From NCBI GenBank assembly GCA_002633025.1, contig NMRB01000020.1:515448-579447 (forward strand): 64,000 nt of DNA, given 5' to 3'. The notes under the pieces were generated by a model that saw nothing but the letters and a program-made list of their open reading frames with translations, was not told where the DNA came from and made no database searches. How positions within the stretch are numbered: position 1 is the first letter of the stretch; each line of letters starts with the position of its first letter. The position numbers and the translations under genes are program-made. Source of the DNA: Notospermus geniculatus (Eukaryota > Nemertea > Pilidiophora > Heteronemertea > Lineidae). Of this stretch, positions 53,179 through 63,399 are shown piece after piece.

Positions 53179-56100
53179 CTGGAAAGAATGAAATTAGGAG
53201 AAGTCAACGTTTTTTTTCTCCAACCTAAACCACAAACCGCAAGTGGGCCAATTATACCTGGGTGTCTGCCCAATTCGCCTCATCTCAATTCGCCTTCTCT
53301 CATTTTGCCTTTTCTCATTTTGCCATTTTCAATTTCGCCTTTTCTCACACACAGAAAAATTTTCATCTCAGCTTGAGATAAAAATGTCTTGAACGCTTGT
53401 CCGTAAAAGAAGTTACTTTTGTATCTCAAGTTGAGATCTTTGAATCTCAGTACACTCTGGAGACAGATGAAATGACGTTCATTTTGATATGAACTTATGG
53501 ATTGTTTGTATCAACCCGACAGTTGAGTTCTTTATCAACCCCAATTATTGGATCTTTCAACCCAACTGTTGGGTTGTTGGTAACCAACCACATGGTTGCA
53601 ACAACCCTTAGTAGAGTTATTTGGCCTTGATTGCTTAACTGTCGCAATGCAAAAGGACCGCAACTCTTAAAATTCACCTTAGCCAATAGGCCGAGAAGCT
53701 GTGTAGAGTTCAGTTTGATAGGGTAGACCAATATGCACAGCACAGAATCTTTTGCATGGTATTGGTTGAGAGAAAACCGACGCTATACAATTATTGTCTT
53801 TATAATATTCTGAAAGGGAAACATTCACAACCTATAATTTGTATCTCAGATTTCAAACAATAGTTTATCAATATTCTTACGTGTTTGCTTTCGTAAGTCA
53901 GCGTTTCTGTAATATTTTTTTTGCAAATTGCAACACTGTTATCTCGTCAGGCCCAACTGGTGGCCCGCACTGATCTAGTTTATTTGCGATGACCAATATC
54001 TCGATTCGATGTTATTGATATCTCAAGCGTGAGATACGCTGCGTATCGGGGGGCTTAACACGCTATTTGTCTCAGGTAGAGTCACAAATATATCAGGTTT
54101 TGCCACTAGACAGATGCTTTCTCGATTCGAGATATTATTATCTCAAATACAAGATATTTGTGTTTCAAAGGGCTTCAAGACAGCACTTATCTCAAGTGGA
54201 GATGAATATTTTTCTGTGTGGCAATTCGCCTTCGCATATCTTGCCTTTGTTCTATTCAGCCTTTGTCTTAATCGGCCTTATACTCAATTCGCCTTTACCT
54301 CATCCTACTTCGCCTTCTTATAATTTGCCTTTATCATATTCCGCCTTTGTACCATTTTGCCTTTTCTCTTCTTGCCTTTTCTTGGTTCGCCTTTGTCTCA
54401 TTTCACCATCTTCCTATTTTGCCTTTACTCATTTTGCCATTATCAATTTCGCCTTTTTCTCAAAATCTGCCATTATCAATTTCGCCTTATCTTTCGCAAA
54501 ATAAGAGTAAGGCGAATAAAGACAAAGGCAAGATGAGAGAAAGCGAAGGAAGAAGGCAAATTTAGACAAATGCGAATTAAGACAAGGTAGATAAGAGAAG
54601 GCGAAAAAAGACAAAAGCGAATTAAGATGAAGCCAAAACTGGAAAAGGCCACGTAAGAAAAGGCAAAATGAAAGAGAGGCAAAATAGGAAAAGGCGAGGT
54701 AGAAAAAGATGAATAGTGACAAAAGCAAGATGAGATAAGGTGGAACAGGAGAAGTTGAAATGAGAGATGACGAATCGGGAAAAGGCGAAATGTGCACTTT
54801 TTGAGGGCGAAATGGAAAAAGGCGAAATGAGATAAAGGCAAAATGGGCATGTACCGTTACCTGTGGATTTATAACGGTTTACCGACTTCTACTACGACCT
54901 TGCTCAGGTCTGTACCCTGATTCAAAAAAATACAATGTACTAGTACATGTAATCATGCAATCATGCACAGTTCACGTAACTGGCCCATTTGTGGTTTGTG
55001 GTTAGGTTCCATTTCAAGGTAAAAATGAGTGCACATCATAGTGCACATATGACTGGACATTCTGGAGAGCACTTTAGAACGATTGAACGACGGGTGATAG
55101 ACATGATAAGCCTGTTGTTTTCAAATAAAACAGCCAAGCAGATACGAAAAAAGTACGAGCATTTTTAGAACGACCGAAAGTATACCCTATAGCGATGCCT
55201 GGAAACACTTCCCCACCGATAGACAAGCACGAAACACCATATTTTGCCCTCGTCACTAATTATCAGTATCGGGATTTGAGTCGAATGATAAATTTTCAAG
55301 AATACTTGCCATTTTAGGAATACTCGAATGGTTCAGAGCCTCGTCAATTTCTTTTTCTGCCAGTGCATTGTGGATGAGGTACATTTCAGGATCGGTAGAG
55401 ATTTCCTCCATTTTTACTCGCTCTTGGTAACCGTATGTTTTTACGAAGCAGACTAACTCTCTGTCAGATTTAATTGCAAACTGCAAAAGATATAAAATGA
55501 ATGTCAATGAGAGCGAATTCGTTGCCAATTTTTCTTTGTGACGTTGTAGGACACACGCACTGAATCTATATAATAAAAGAGTAGGCCGATTTTTTGAGGA
55601 AAGTAAACGCGAAAACTACCGCCCGAAGGCCGCGACACTTGGTACCAACGGGAAGCTTGCGTTTCGGACAAGGTTTCTGGCGCATTAGACTTTGAAAACG
55701 TTTTGCGAAAGTGGTACTTTTAAGCGTTTTTTGTTCGTTGCCTGGGTTTCCCTTCAGTGCCTATGACGTCATTCCACGGTCTCCGCGGTGACGTCAGCAA
55801 ACAGTGACGTACGTAGGCCTACCTCACCGGTGATTGGCGCGCTGACGTCATTCCACGGTGACGTCGGCAAACAGTGACGTACGTTCACATTGAACGACGG
55901 GTAACGATCACACAACTGGCCGAGTTCGATTGGTGTACGGCAGAGTGCGGGTCCCGAAAAAGATGGTTCCAGAATGACACAAATATCTCGGGAACCGGCC
56001 AACATATCGACAAACAGGTGTAAAGGGAACGAATGTCCCCAGAAAAAACTGTCCCAGGAACAAAAGATCCTATTGTTACATTCTAATCTCTATGAGGATT

Positions 56101-59100
56101 GGTTTTCTACAGTCATGCCGCTTACAATAATAGAAGTGGACACTTTTTACAGGGGGACACTCTGAACCGTTACACCGGCTACCATGTCGATTCTCAGCAA
56201 TATGATAGGCAAACTCATGTAGGTTTGAATGTTAGATTCGATGCGCTTCTTACTAAAGTACATGTAGCAAAATGTTCACCAAATTTCAACTTTTGGAAAA
56301 TTCCTTAATTGTTACCCAAAATGCACCGGGAGACGATCAGATGAACGGCCGGGTTCGATCGGCCAACATATCGACAAACCGGCTAACTCCGAGTGTCGAT
56401 TACAGTTCATGGATTGAGCGTCATAAGACTGCAAAGCACTTGATTCTTTGGATTACGTCCATATGCCACCCAGCGCAATTACGTGCACTGATATTATTAA
56501 TTGCACTTAGTAAAAGCTCAAAACCCTTTAAAGGGTTATAGCAGCTTCCAAGGATATGTATGAATGTATGTATAACATTTACGGGAGCACAAGTGCAACG
56601 TTTTTCAGTGTGGCCATTCCTCTGTGTGCACCCATGTTCGGAACACACTGGGAAACAGACTTCACTGTTTCTCTGTGTGTCGCCCATTGTCAATCTATTG
56701 TAATGCCACACTCTGGCACACGGGCCTCACTGCAAAACGTTACACCGGTCATGTAGGTGTGAAATGTTTTTCACTGCCCCCCCCCCTTTGTCAGTGCCCC
56801 CCCCCCCAAAAAAAATTGACGGAATAAGCCGCGACCCGACAATGCGGGAGGCACTGATCAACGTGTCTTTCTGTACATATTTGAGTGTCCGCCACACAAT
56901 ATAGCGGGCAGTGTCATACGGGAGGCATTCTCATACATTACACCGGTAACCAATGGACAACACTGCACGTGACCGAAGTGTAGAGGACCAGCGTTAACGG
57001 GACTGACATTCTGGAACCACCCCGCGCTTCATGACCCGTCATTTGACGGGTACTTTGCTAGTAGGCCTATATAGTTCCAGTCAATTCTAAAATGTCTCAG
57101 TTGGATTGAATGATCTATGTACATTGTATCGTCTTTACAAAAGTGATGCTCCACTACAGCATCAAACAAAAACGACATTTTTGTTCTTTAGTGGATAAAG
57201 CAGGGTATTTTGTTGGAATACATTGTTTCGTATTTTTCTTTTTGAAGTAAAAATTTGTGGAGTCGTTTAAGAAACGGCTTGCCATTGACGGAACAGCACT
57301 GCATGTATATGAAAACAAAATAAATGGAGTTTTCACATGCGAATGTCAAAAATTGGAACGTACTAATAAAAAACGACTATAAATCAACTAACCTTCTGTT
57401 CTCCTCTGCACAGGAGTGCGTCTTCATCTGTCAGGACAGCATGATTCTCCTTCTGATGGAATGGTCTTTTGAAATTCCTATTCTCCTTGAAGAACTTGTA
57501 ATCTCTAAGCAATGCCTTTCCGTCTGGATCTGAAAGAAGGGCAGTTCATCACAGACTCTGGCATCCACATGAGGTAATATGAGGGGTTTGTTAGTGCTCG
57601 CTCCCTATACGTCACAACATAAAAATGTATCTAGTATGCGGTGACGGAGGGCGCAAGCATCAACCCCTGATTGAACCTCAGGATGCATATAAGATTCTAG
57701 CAATTATCTGTGGTAAATTTAATGCATGGTCATGTAGTATAAATATCCAACAAAGAGCACAAAAAACGACACAAAAAATGATAGTAAACATAAAGTCGTC
57801 TCCGAATTTCCCAAATTTTCGACCCTTCCTCAGCCACTAGTAGAGATCCCAGAAGTGAATGAGCTGGATCCCAATTATGGATCACTGTAGTATCAATAAA
57901 GAAACTGAGACATTAATACTACAGATCCATAATTGGGATCCAGCTCATTCACTTCTAGGATCTCAACTATAATAGAAAGTGCCTGAGGAAGACCCCGGTT
58001 GGAAAATTTGCGAAATTTGGAGACGACTTTATTTTACTGTCACGCAGTATAAGATGAAAAATGGAATTGTTCCACAAACAATGCTAATTTACGGTATCAT
58101 ACCTTGAAGGTAGAGTTGTTCTGTGAGATTAAATGCTTTCTCCGGCTGGTCATTCTGTAAGAAAAAACTCACTGTAAGTACAGTATATAAATTACAATGC
58201 AGTGACAGTTTTGAGTGAAAGAGTTCAACTGGCTTTGTTTGCCGAAACTTCGAAGTGTATAGTGGTGGATAGTTGTATTCAACAGCAAAACATGAAATTC
58301 AAAACGAATATTCTCAAAGACTGTGTTCGTAAATTCGAAGTTTTCGTTTATTTTGGGGCCACTCAGTTGTATTAAATTATCAAGTTTGAGGATATAAAAT
58401 AGAGAGGTTGCGCAGCTTTCCGATCCGGCTTCCACTACCAGAATGAACTGCAGACCGACATCCTTGATAAAAACCGATTTGATAGACGTTTGCAAATCGT
58501 AAAATGCCATAACTTTGTGGCAGAATAATTTTGACTCGTAATCGGAAGTGCACAGTAAATCGCAAATATTATAGTCGTGTTTCAAGTCGTAACGACTGGG
58601 ATTACGACTTCAATATTCATTTATCCGCACTTCCGATTTATAAGGCCAAATTTTTCTGCCTTCAATTTATGGTGTTTGACGAATTGAAAACGTCTATCAA
58701 ATCGTTTTTATCAAGGATGTCCATAGCGGACTGCAATTCTTTCTCGTAGTTGAAGTCGGAATCGGAGTCGGACCGCTGCACAACCTCAGTCTCTAATTTC
58801 GAACTCGACGCACACGAAATGATAAAAACCGCCGTTTTTGATATTCACCATATAGTAGGCTGAACCGAGTTTTCGACTTGCTCTCCGGAGATTGACAGTT
58901 GTCGCTGGAGCATTCATTTTGAGAAGACGAATTGTCTCCTCTAGCCACGCAACAGCTTGGTCGTATCGTTGCATATAGAGAGCGGTTTTCCCAATATGGA
59001 AGAATTCATCCACCTTAAAGAGAGATATTATGCATTAAAAATACTGAGTAAATTCTGGTCAATTCTGACTTTCATCTGCTTCAAAATCAGATGCCGCGGC

Positions 59101-62100
59101 ACGGACTGTGTGATAGTTCGAATATGATGATTCGATGCAGAACTATACACAGCTGTAGGCCTATTGGCTTCATACTCTAAACTCCCATTCCTGAACTCGG
59201 AAAAAAATGACTAAACCCTAAGTTGAAGATAATGGGGTGGGCGTATGGTCAAAAAGAGTAATGTCCTGTCCACTTACTTGTCCCACTCCCGAGCCTGGCA
59301 AAGAATGACAACGTGCGATATCTTCAACTTAGGATTTGGTCATTTTTTCCGAGTTCAGGAATGGGACAGGTAAGTGGGAGTTTAGAGTAGTTTTCCAGTG
59401 GTGTCTCAATACGGCGCCCCGACAGATGTCACAAATCACAAGTATACGAAGCCAGCCAGCATTAGGGAGGTTTAGAAATCAAACGATAAACGTAAACGTT
59501 AACAACTTTATTTTTGCACCGAAAATACAATAAAAATCTGGTTAATGTGTAGTATGAAAAATAAAGTTGTCGTAAAGTTTACGTTTATCGTTTGATTTCT
59601 AAACCTCCCTATTATCTGCAGTATACGTACCGTCAACGGTTCGACTCTGCGACCTGCAACTAGCCCCGAGGCCCAGTTAGCGAGGCTTATGTTGAAGTAC
59701 TGTCGCAGATTTATAATACCCAGGGCTACGCCACGTGAGTCATCGTCCTCAGGAAAACTTTTCGCTTTATCTGGCATGTTCCAGGGAAGGTCGTCGAGGA
59801 ACCCTATATCAAAAGTCTGGCATATTGAAAATTGCCCAATATACATACGGGAGAATCCAACTTTAATGCCTCGACGCGAGTCCAGGTCATAAAAAATTTT
59901 TAAGTTCTAATAATACCGTAATATAGTAGGGGCAGCATATTGGTAAATGGAACAGCTTGTATTATACCTAAGCTGTTCCATCTACCATTATCCTACCCCT
60001 ACTATATTACGATATTATTAGAACTTAAAAAATTTTTATTACCTGGACTCGCGTCGAGGTAAGTTGGATTCTCCCGTATATACCAATACATTGTATATCA
60101 ATCATTGGGTCATATGAATAAAGACTAGCAAATGCTTTTACTTGGATTTTGCAGTACAAATGCACTACGGTATCCTGTACAAATCTGAAGTAAAAGCATT
60201 TGCTAGATTTTATTCATATCACCCAATATATAGTTGCGGATAAGAACCAAAGAATAATTTTTCACTTTACCCATGGTGTATCGCCCATGAAGGCGTAAGT
60301 GCACCGTGCTCGGAGATGACGCCGAGTCATATAATAAATTTATGTGTTACCATGGGAACCAGTATGATTGCAATCTTCAAAACACAATGTTGGAAAGAGA
60401 GAGAGAGAGCGAGGGCATGGAAGAATGTTTGTCATGTGTCAATAAGAGGTTACTGTTCTTCATTGACATCAATAATTCCTACTGCAGAGAAAATATTCAG
60501 TGTAGAAATAGATACATGTATTTCATCACAAAATTTGATGAGTTTTGTTCAGAGCGTCACGCGGTTTCGATAGGCCACTGAAGAGGATCCCAAGATGTAA
60601 CCTTTTTATTCACGGGTTGTAGGAGTTTCAAAACACATAACAGTTCTATTAGGCCTACCGGTACTTTTTACATCGTTTGATTTCTAAACCTCCCTATTAT
60701 CTGCAGTATACACTGTACGTACCGTTGTATAGGCCCGATGTTAAGGAATAGGCCCTAATTAGGATGTTGTTATATAAAACACTTTTTTTATCAAAAGTGT
60801 TACATCTTGATGCAACATCCAGGGCCGACCGCCAAGAAACTCCGATAGCACTAACAGTGCCTAACAGAGAGGTATGCAAAGCCTTTAAATGGTGTTACCA
60901 TTAAATGTTTGGTGTTGTGTTCTCAAACCTGGGACAAAACTTGCGTTTTGAACTGGCGTTTTCACGTTCTAAAATAGTGTTCACATTTAGTGAAACCCTT
61001 AAAAAGGGGCCGAAATATTTCCATACAACAAAGATAACCTATTCTATAGATGAATGTTTGGAGGATAAGTACATTGCAACATTAGCCAAAATCCCCCACA
61101 CGACAACTACGTAAAGATAGAACAAATTTCGCGTTCTTTCGCGTCCGGATTTTTTAGAGTGTAATCTCAACTATTTGATCTCCACCGCCAACTTCCCTGC
61201 CCTGGTGAACATACATCTTAACAGTTTTCTCTAATTTGATAATCGTGGAAACTTTCTTGGTGTCAGAAGAAAGCACAGATGATGACAAGACCATGCATAT
61301 TAATCCTTAATCAACTTACTGTCAACGTGTGAGTTGTTGAGAACGCCGTCCAAATCCTTCACACCATCGTACCATCTTAACATCCGGCGGACGATGTGGT
61401 ACCCTGTGATAGGATGATCCCATTGGAGCGAGCTGCGACCTCGATCAGCTCGGATTTCATCGACAAATCTATATCAGGAAAACATAGTACTTTTTAGTCC
61501 TGGAACAGTTTTGATCAAAGCTGATTAGAATCACAGCCGATGGAACGAGTACGGTAGGTGTGACAGGGATCAAAGTCCCCCTGGAATCAAAGTCCGGTCT
61601 TATTGTCCAGCGAGGGATTACAATAGCGGGCTATTGTTTGGCGCTATTGTTTGGCGGACTTGCATTCCTAGGACGTTGATTCTTGTCACACCTGTACTTA
61701 TTTCGACCAAAGTAAAAGCTTATGAATTTTTGATATACCAATACCCATTGCATTGTATCAAGTACAGTTTTTGACAAAAGTTTATCTCCACCTGATTGAA
61801 TATTTCAAATACTACTACAAAAAATCACATAATAAAAAATTTGATTTTTTGTGTTTTTTCTAGTGAGCTATTACGTAATTATGATACATGTATTTCCAAA
61901 TATCCAAAATTTTGATGCAGAAATATGACCAACAAAAGGTATACTTTTATGTGGAACAAACCGTGTTAAAATTGGCCCAGTAGTATTTGAAGTATTCAAG
62001 GTATCAGGTGGAGATAAACTTTTGTCAAAGACTGTACATACCCATCAATGAAATATAAATTGAACTGTGTGATTGACCTTCCTACCTTCTGAACTGCTCT

Positions 62101-62288
62101 ATCGCTTCACAGCTGCCGGACGTCTCATCCGTCGAGTTGAGAACACTAATCGCCGCATTTAAAAGATATTTTTCTTCCTGGAGAGCTTCTCTTATTCGAA
62201 ACACCGCAGTATAGACCTCGGATTTTGCAAGGCCAGCTAATACCAATGTAATCAGTGGAGCAAATCCTAAAAATTTAACGGAAGACAT
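46038..62288 (-). CDS. P4HA: Collagen prolyl 4-hydroxylase alpha subunit (13 exons)
   Basis: Exons 5' to 3': 62288-62086, 61468-61320, 59816-59631, 59013-58849, 58154-58103, 57529-57393, 55480-55310, 53178-53123, 52677-52551, 51702-51646, 48476-48423, 48161-47999, 46108-46038; about 528 codons, the family's normal length. A signal peptide (MSSVKFLGFAPLITLVLAG) is followed by the N-terminal region (HPITGYHIVRRM), the TPR-like peptide-binding region (DEFFHIGKTALYMQRYDQA) and the LLCRGEQK hinge. The catalytic 2-oxoglutarate/Fe(II) domain has NYGIGGLYTVHHD (HxD), MIHAGCPVLRGSKW (second His and the Lys for 2-oxoglutarate), and ends TKWIREF. It should act in the ER lumen, with protein disulfide isomerase as beta subunit, hydroxylating X-Pro-Gly in collagens. 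All junctions match except exon 2 to 3, off by one base. Intron 7 is GC-AG. Confidence 0.93.
46166..46591. mobile_element. Palindromic TIR element
   Basis: Last P4HA intron. Ends acactcttgctaataaatgt and the inverse acatttattagcaagagtgt (one mismatch), 426 bp overall. Confidence 0.75.
46642..47446. mobile_element. TIR element with ttaaggcggggggctacc ends
   Basis: Last P4HA intron. Ends ttaaggcggggggctaccta and its inverse taggtagccccccgccttaa, 805 bp overall. No transposase reading frame was recognised inside. Confidence 0.82.
47617..47736. promoter_or_regulatory. Cluster of CRE-like TGACGTCA sites
   Basis: Three perfect TGACGTCA palindromes (47617, 47679, 47707) and two CGACGTCA variants (about 47662, 47728) in 120 bp, within the last P4HA intron. 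This is the CREB/ATF binding word. Density is well above neighbouring sequence; function is inferred only. Confidence 0.45.
48642..48854. mobile_element. TIR element family D, copy 1
   Basis: Ends atacgggagaatccaactta and gttggattctcccgtat inverted; inside, tcgacgcgagtccagg and gtaaatggaacagcttgtat with their inverses. P4HA intron 10. Second copy at 59845-60079. Confidence 0.9.
48963..49073. mobile_element. Small palindromic insert
   Basis: ggatattgcccatctattgt pairs with acaatagatacatgggtaat, inverted. P4HA intron 10. Confidence 0.7.
49480..49770. repeat. Degenerate tandem repeat around the word cgacggtcg
   Basis: Alternating ccgaccgtcg and cgacggtcgta words every 25-50 bp with ttcttgcggccccgacggtc occurring twice about 128 bp apart. 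A related patch lies at 50408-50540. Confidence 0.75.
50110..50190 (-). mobile_element. tRNA-like sequence, probable SINE head
   Basis: On the minus strand a box-A-like tggtggttggcg is followed by the B box ggttcgaatcc and cgtcacgac. It lacks a clean acceptor stem and anticodon arm, so it is scored as SINE-derived rather than a tRNA gene. P4HA intron 10. Confidence 0.5.
50280..50401. mobile_element. Near-perfect palindromic insert
   Basis: tagagagcttctgcaagcgc and gcgcttgcagaagctctcta are inverted ends; pairing continues through ccggttaggc and gtttatctattgt. P4HA intron 10. Confidence 0.88.
50408..50540. repeat. Tandem repeat with cgactg...cagtcgg unit
   Basis: Units gacacgactgattgagattt and gacccgactggttgaagttt are each followed by cagtcgg(g)tccncaag, about 57 bp apart, then a shortened third unit. 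Confidence 0.75.
51786..51921. mobile_element. GC-rich palindromic TIR element
   Basis: ggctgcttttccacgagacg and the inverse cgcctcgtggaaaagcagct. P4HA intron 9, close to exon 10. Confidence 0.8.
52005..52376. mobile_element. Palindromic TIR element with long arms
   Basis: Arms include tcgcaaatccgacgaaacac and gtgtttcgtcagatttgcga; gtatttctggagatggttg also has its inverse. A minor inner palindrome ccacttcgtagatacgaagt lies near the centre. P4HA intron 9. Confidence 0.82.
52422..52534. mobile_element. Palindromic element 16 bp from the P4HA exon 9 donor
   Basis: taagagatcacacgctaacg and cgttagcgtgtgatctctta are exact inverses; arms continue through ataacgtttacgttaacg. Confidence 0.9.
52693..52842. 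mobile_element. TIR element family E, copy 1
   Basis: gagaggtttcgaaatcaaac and gtttgatttcgaaacctccc inverted; inner arms rich in cgttaacgtttacg. Edge 15 bp from the P4HA exon 9 acceptor. Related copies at 59464 and 60671. Confidence 0.88.
53222..55012. mobile_element. Composite inverted satellite element with a nested insert
   Basis: Outer ends aacctaaaccacaaaccgca and the inverse gtggtttgtggttaggtt. Inside is an array of roughly 20-bp units such as ttcgccttttctcattttgc (53268-53348 and 54220-54497), then the same unit inverted, ggcgaaatgagaaaaggc type (54498-54846). The first array is interrupted at 53349-54219 by a second element with its own ends. P4HA intron 7. No coding sequence. Confidence 0.82.
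53349..54219. mobile_element. Nested TIR element inside the satellite
   Basis: Ends cacacagaaaaattttcatc and gatgaatatttttctgtgtg, inverted. Inside are many atctcaa/ttgagat words and a caaccatgtgg-type palindrome near 53580. Satellite units resume on both sides. Confidence 0.78.
55764..55885. repeat. Two-copy repeat with CRE-like sites
   Basis: tgacgtcattccacgg, then ggtgacgtcagcaaacagtg and acgtacgt occur twice about 78 bp apart. Four TGACGTC words in 120 bp. P4HA intron 6. Confidence 0.75.
55886..57392. other. Intron stretch with scattered short repeats
   Basis: P4HA intron 6. The words ggccaacatatcgacaaac (55996, 56361) and gttacaccgg (56171, 56739) recur; a poly-C/poly-A patch is at 56777-56817. 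No exon or complete element recognised. Confidence 0.5.
57743..58038. mobile_element. Palindromic Penelope-type element
   Basis: P4HA intron 5. Flanked by 14-bp direct repeats gtcatgtagtataa / gtcacgcagtataa (two transitions apart). Starts with agagcacaaaaaacgacac and holds inverted arms aaagtcgtctccgaatttcc ... aaatttggagacgacttta, plus ccataattgggatccagctc in both orientations. The right arm carries gcctgaggaagaccccggtt. Confidence 0.87.
58401..58795. mobile_element. TIR element family C, copy 2
   Basis: Starts agagaggttgcgcagctttc; shares tttatcaaggatgtccatag and ttcaatttatggtgtttgac with the copy at 22501. P4HA intron 4; its right edge is 53 bp from exon 4. Confidence 0.85.
59175..59387. 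mobile_element. TIR element family A, copy 2
   Basis: Same ends and interior as 1289-1517 (ggtcattttttccgagttca, aatgtcctgtccacttactt), again flanked by TA. P4HA intron 3. Confidence 0.9.
59464..59611. mobile_element. TIR element family E, copy 2
   Basis: gggaggtttagaaatcaaac and gtttgatttctaaacctccc inverted. Its edge is 10-20 bp from the P4HA exon 3 donor. A partial copy with the same flank is at 60671. Confidence 0.9.
59845..60079. mobile_element. TIR element family D, copy 2
   Basis: atacgggagaatccaacttt and gttggattctcccgtat inverted. Located 28 bp upstream of the P4HA exon 3 acceptor, so it reaches the branch-point zone. Confidence 0.9.
60104..60227. mobile_element. Palindromic insert
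   Basis: attgggtcatatgaataaa and ttattcatatcacccaat inverted; ctagcaaatgcttttactt and its inverse pair inside. P4HA intron 2. Confidence 0.85.
60671..60725. repeat. Partial duplicate of the exon 3 donor flank
   Basis: tcgtttgatttctaaacctc, then cctattatctgcagtatac and gtacgtaccgt repeat the sequence at 59588-59636, which spans the end of family E copy 2, the intron start and the last six bases of P4HA exon 3. Confidence 0.85.
61557..61693. mobile_element. TIR element family I, copy 2
   Basis: aggtgtgacagggatcaaag and gattcttgtcacacct inverted. Reverse orientation to 5343-5507. The word tgtttggcg occurs twice. Confidence 0.8.
61763..62036. mobile_element. Mariner-like TIR element
   Basis: tacagtttttgacaaaagtt and actttgtcaaag-type inverse ending actgta; inner tatctccacctga / tcaggtggagata pair. 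The tacagt...actgta ends with TA are typical of Tc1/mariner. P4HA intron 1. Confidence 0.83.
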
Positions 62289-62713
62289 TGTCCAAGTGGC
62301 CGCCACGTCGACTTGACTTTCTTGTCTCCCCTGAGAAGAGAAGCATGATTGGGGCAGGCAGACAACATGACTTAGAATAGGAGCAGTCAGCCGCGCATAT
62401 TGCTAACAGACGGCAGCACAGTCTTAGCGGACCTAATGTACAGGAAATCTATTATGATCGCTGCTCGATCGATAATGACTGGGTCCGCTAGATGCATTGA
62501 ATTGGGCCCTAGTGACACCTAGTGGTCAACTCGCTGACAGCTCCTATTATTTCCATTGATTAAGCCTGCGATATATAACATAATCTTTTAATAAATCACT
62601 CATTAGCATGCCATTTCGTGCAATGCAATAGTTATAAGAAATATCGCTGTGTTATCAAGATGGTTACATGTAGATTGATGGCGACAATCTATTTTTCGCG
62701 ATGAATATCACCA

Positions 62714-62845
62714 ATAGCGAGTTTTCGCAAAGCCCGAAACGCCAACGCGAACCCCAAACCCATTGTACGGTGACACGAAGAGAGCACCGAACAAAAGGGT
62801 AGACGTTCGCGTTGGCGTCTCGGGGGTTTTGCGAAAACTCTCTAT
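62714..62845. mobile_element. Palindromic TIR element
   Basis: tagcgagttttcgcaaagcc and ggttttgcgaaaactctcta inverted; inner cgccaacgcgaac and its inverse. Confidence 0.82.
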
Positions 62846-63155
62846 TAGTGCATGAGCAACGCGTATCCAGATCGTGACAGGTATTAACAGGGAACTTTCA
62901 AAGAAGTTTATAAACCTGCTCCAGAATTCGAATTTTCAACAGATAAATTACTGAATCGCGAGTGGAATTTTATAATAAAATTTAGAATTTTTTTAGTCCA
63001 ATAATCAAATTGCATGCACAGCTGTGAATGTAATGTACATGTAATGTAATCTCAACCTGATGATCTAGAAACTCTCAAAAAAATCATTCCTTCAGTTTAA
63101 TGAAAAATCTCATCACCAATTGATTTCGTCCCATTTTATTATTATTTCTGTATTC

Positions 63156-63399
63156 AGGGCCGTATTTAGCGGGGGGGCCCAGAGCCAACCAAAAAGCGTG
63201 ATTTTCATGCGGATTTTTAGTCTCGCTTGGCCAGACGCTACGGGCTCACCCCTTCGGTAAAGACGTCGGATACACACTGGGGCCGAGTGTAGCGGATTTT
63301 GGGCCAACAACGGCAAAAAAGGTCTTCTGCCACCCCCACCCCACCCACCCACCCCGAGAGGCTTTTGCCCCCCGGACCAAAAAGCTAAATACGGCCCTT
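63156..63399. mobile_element. TIR element with agggccgtatttagc ends
   Basis: agggccgtatttagc and gctaaatacggccct are exact inverted ends, with G- and C-rich interior. Confidence 0.82.

Noticed and set aside
53270-54850. Phe/Leu/Ser-rich open frames on both strands that look like membrane proteins
   Set aside because: They are translations of the 20-bp satellite and its inverted copy; composition follows the repeat unit.
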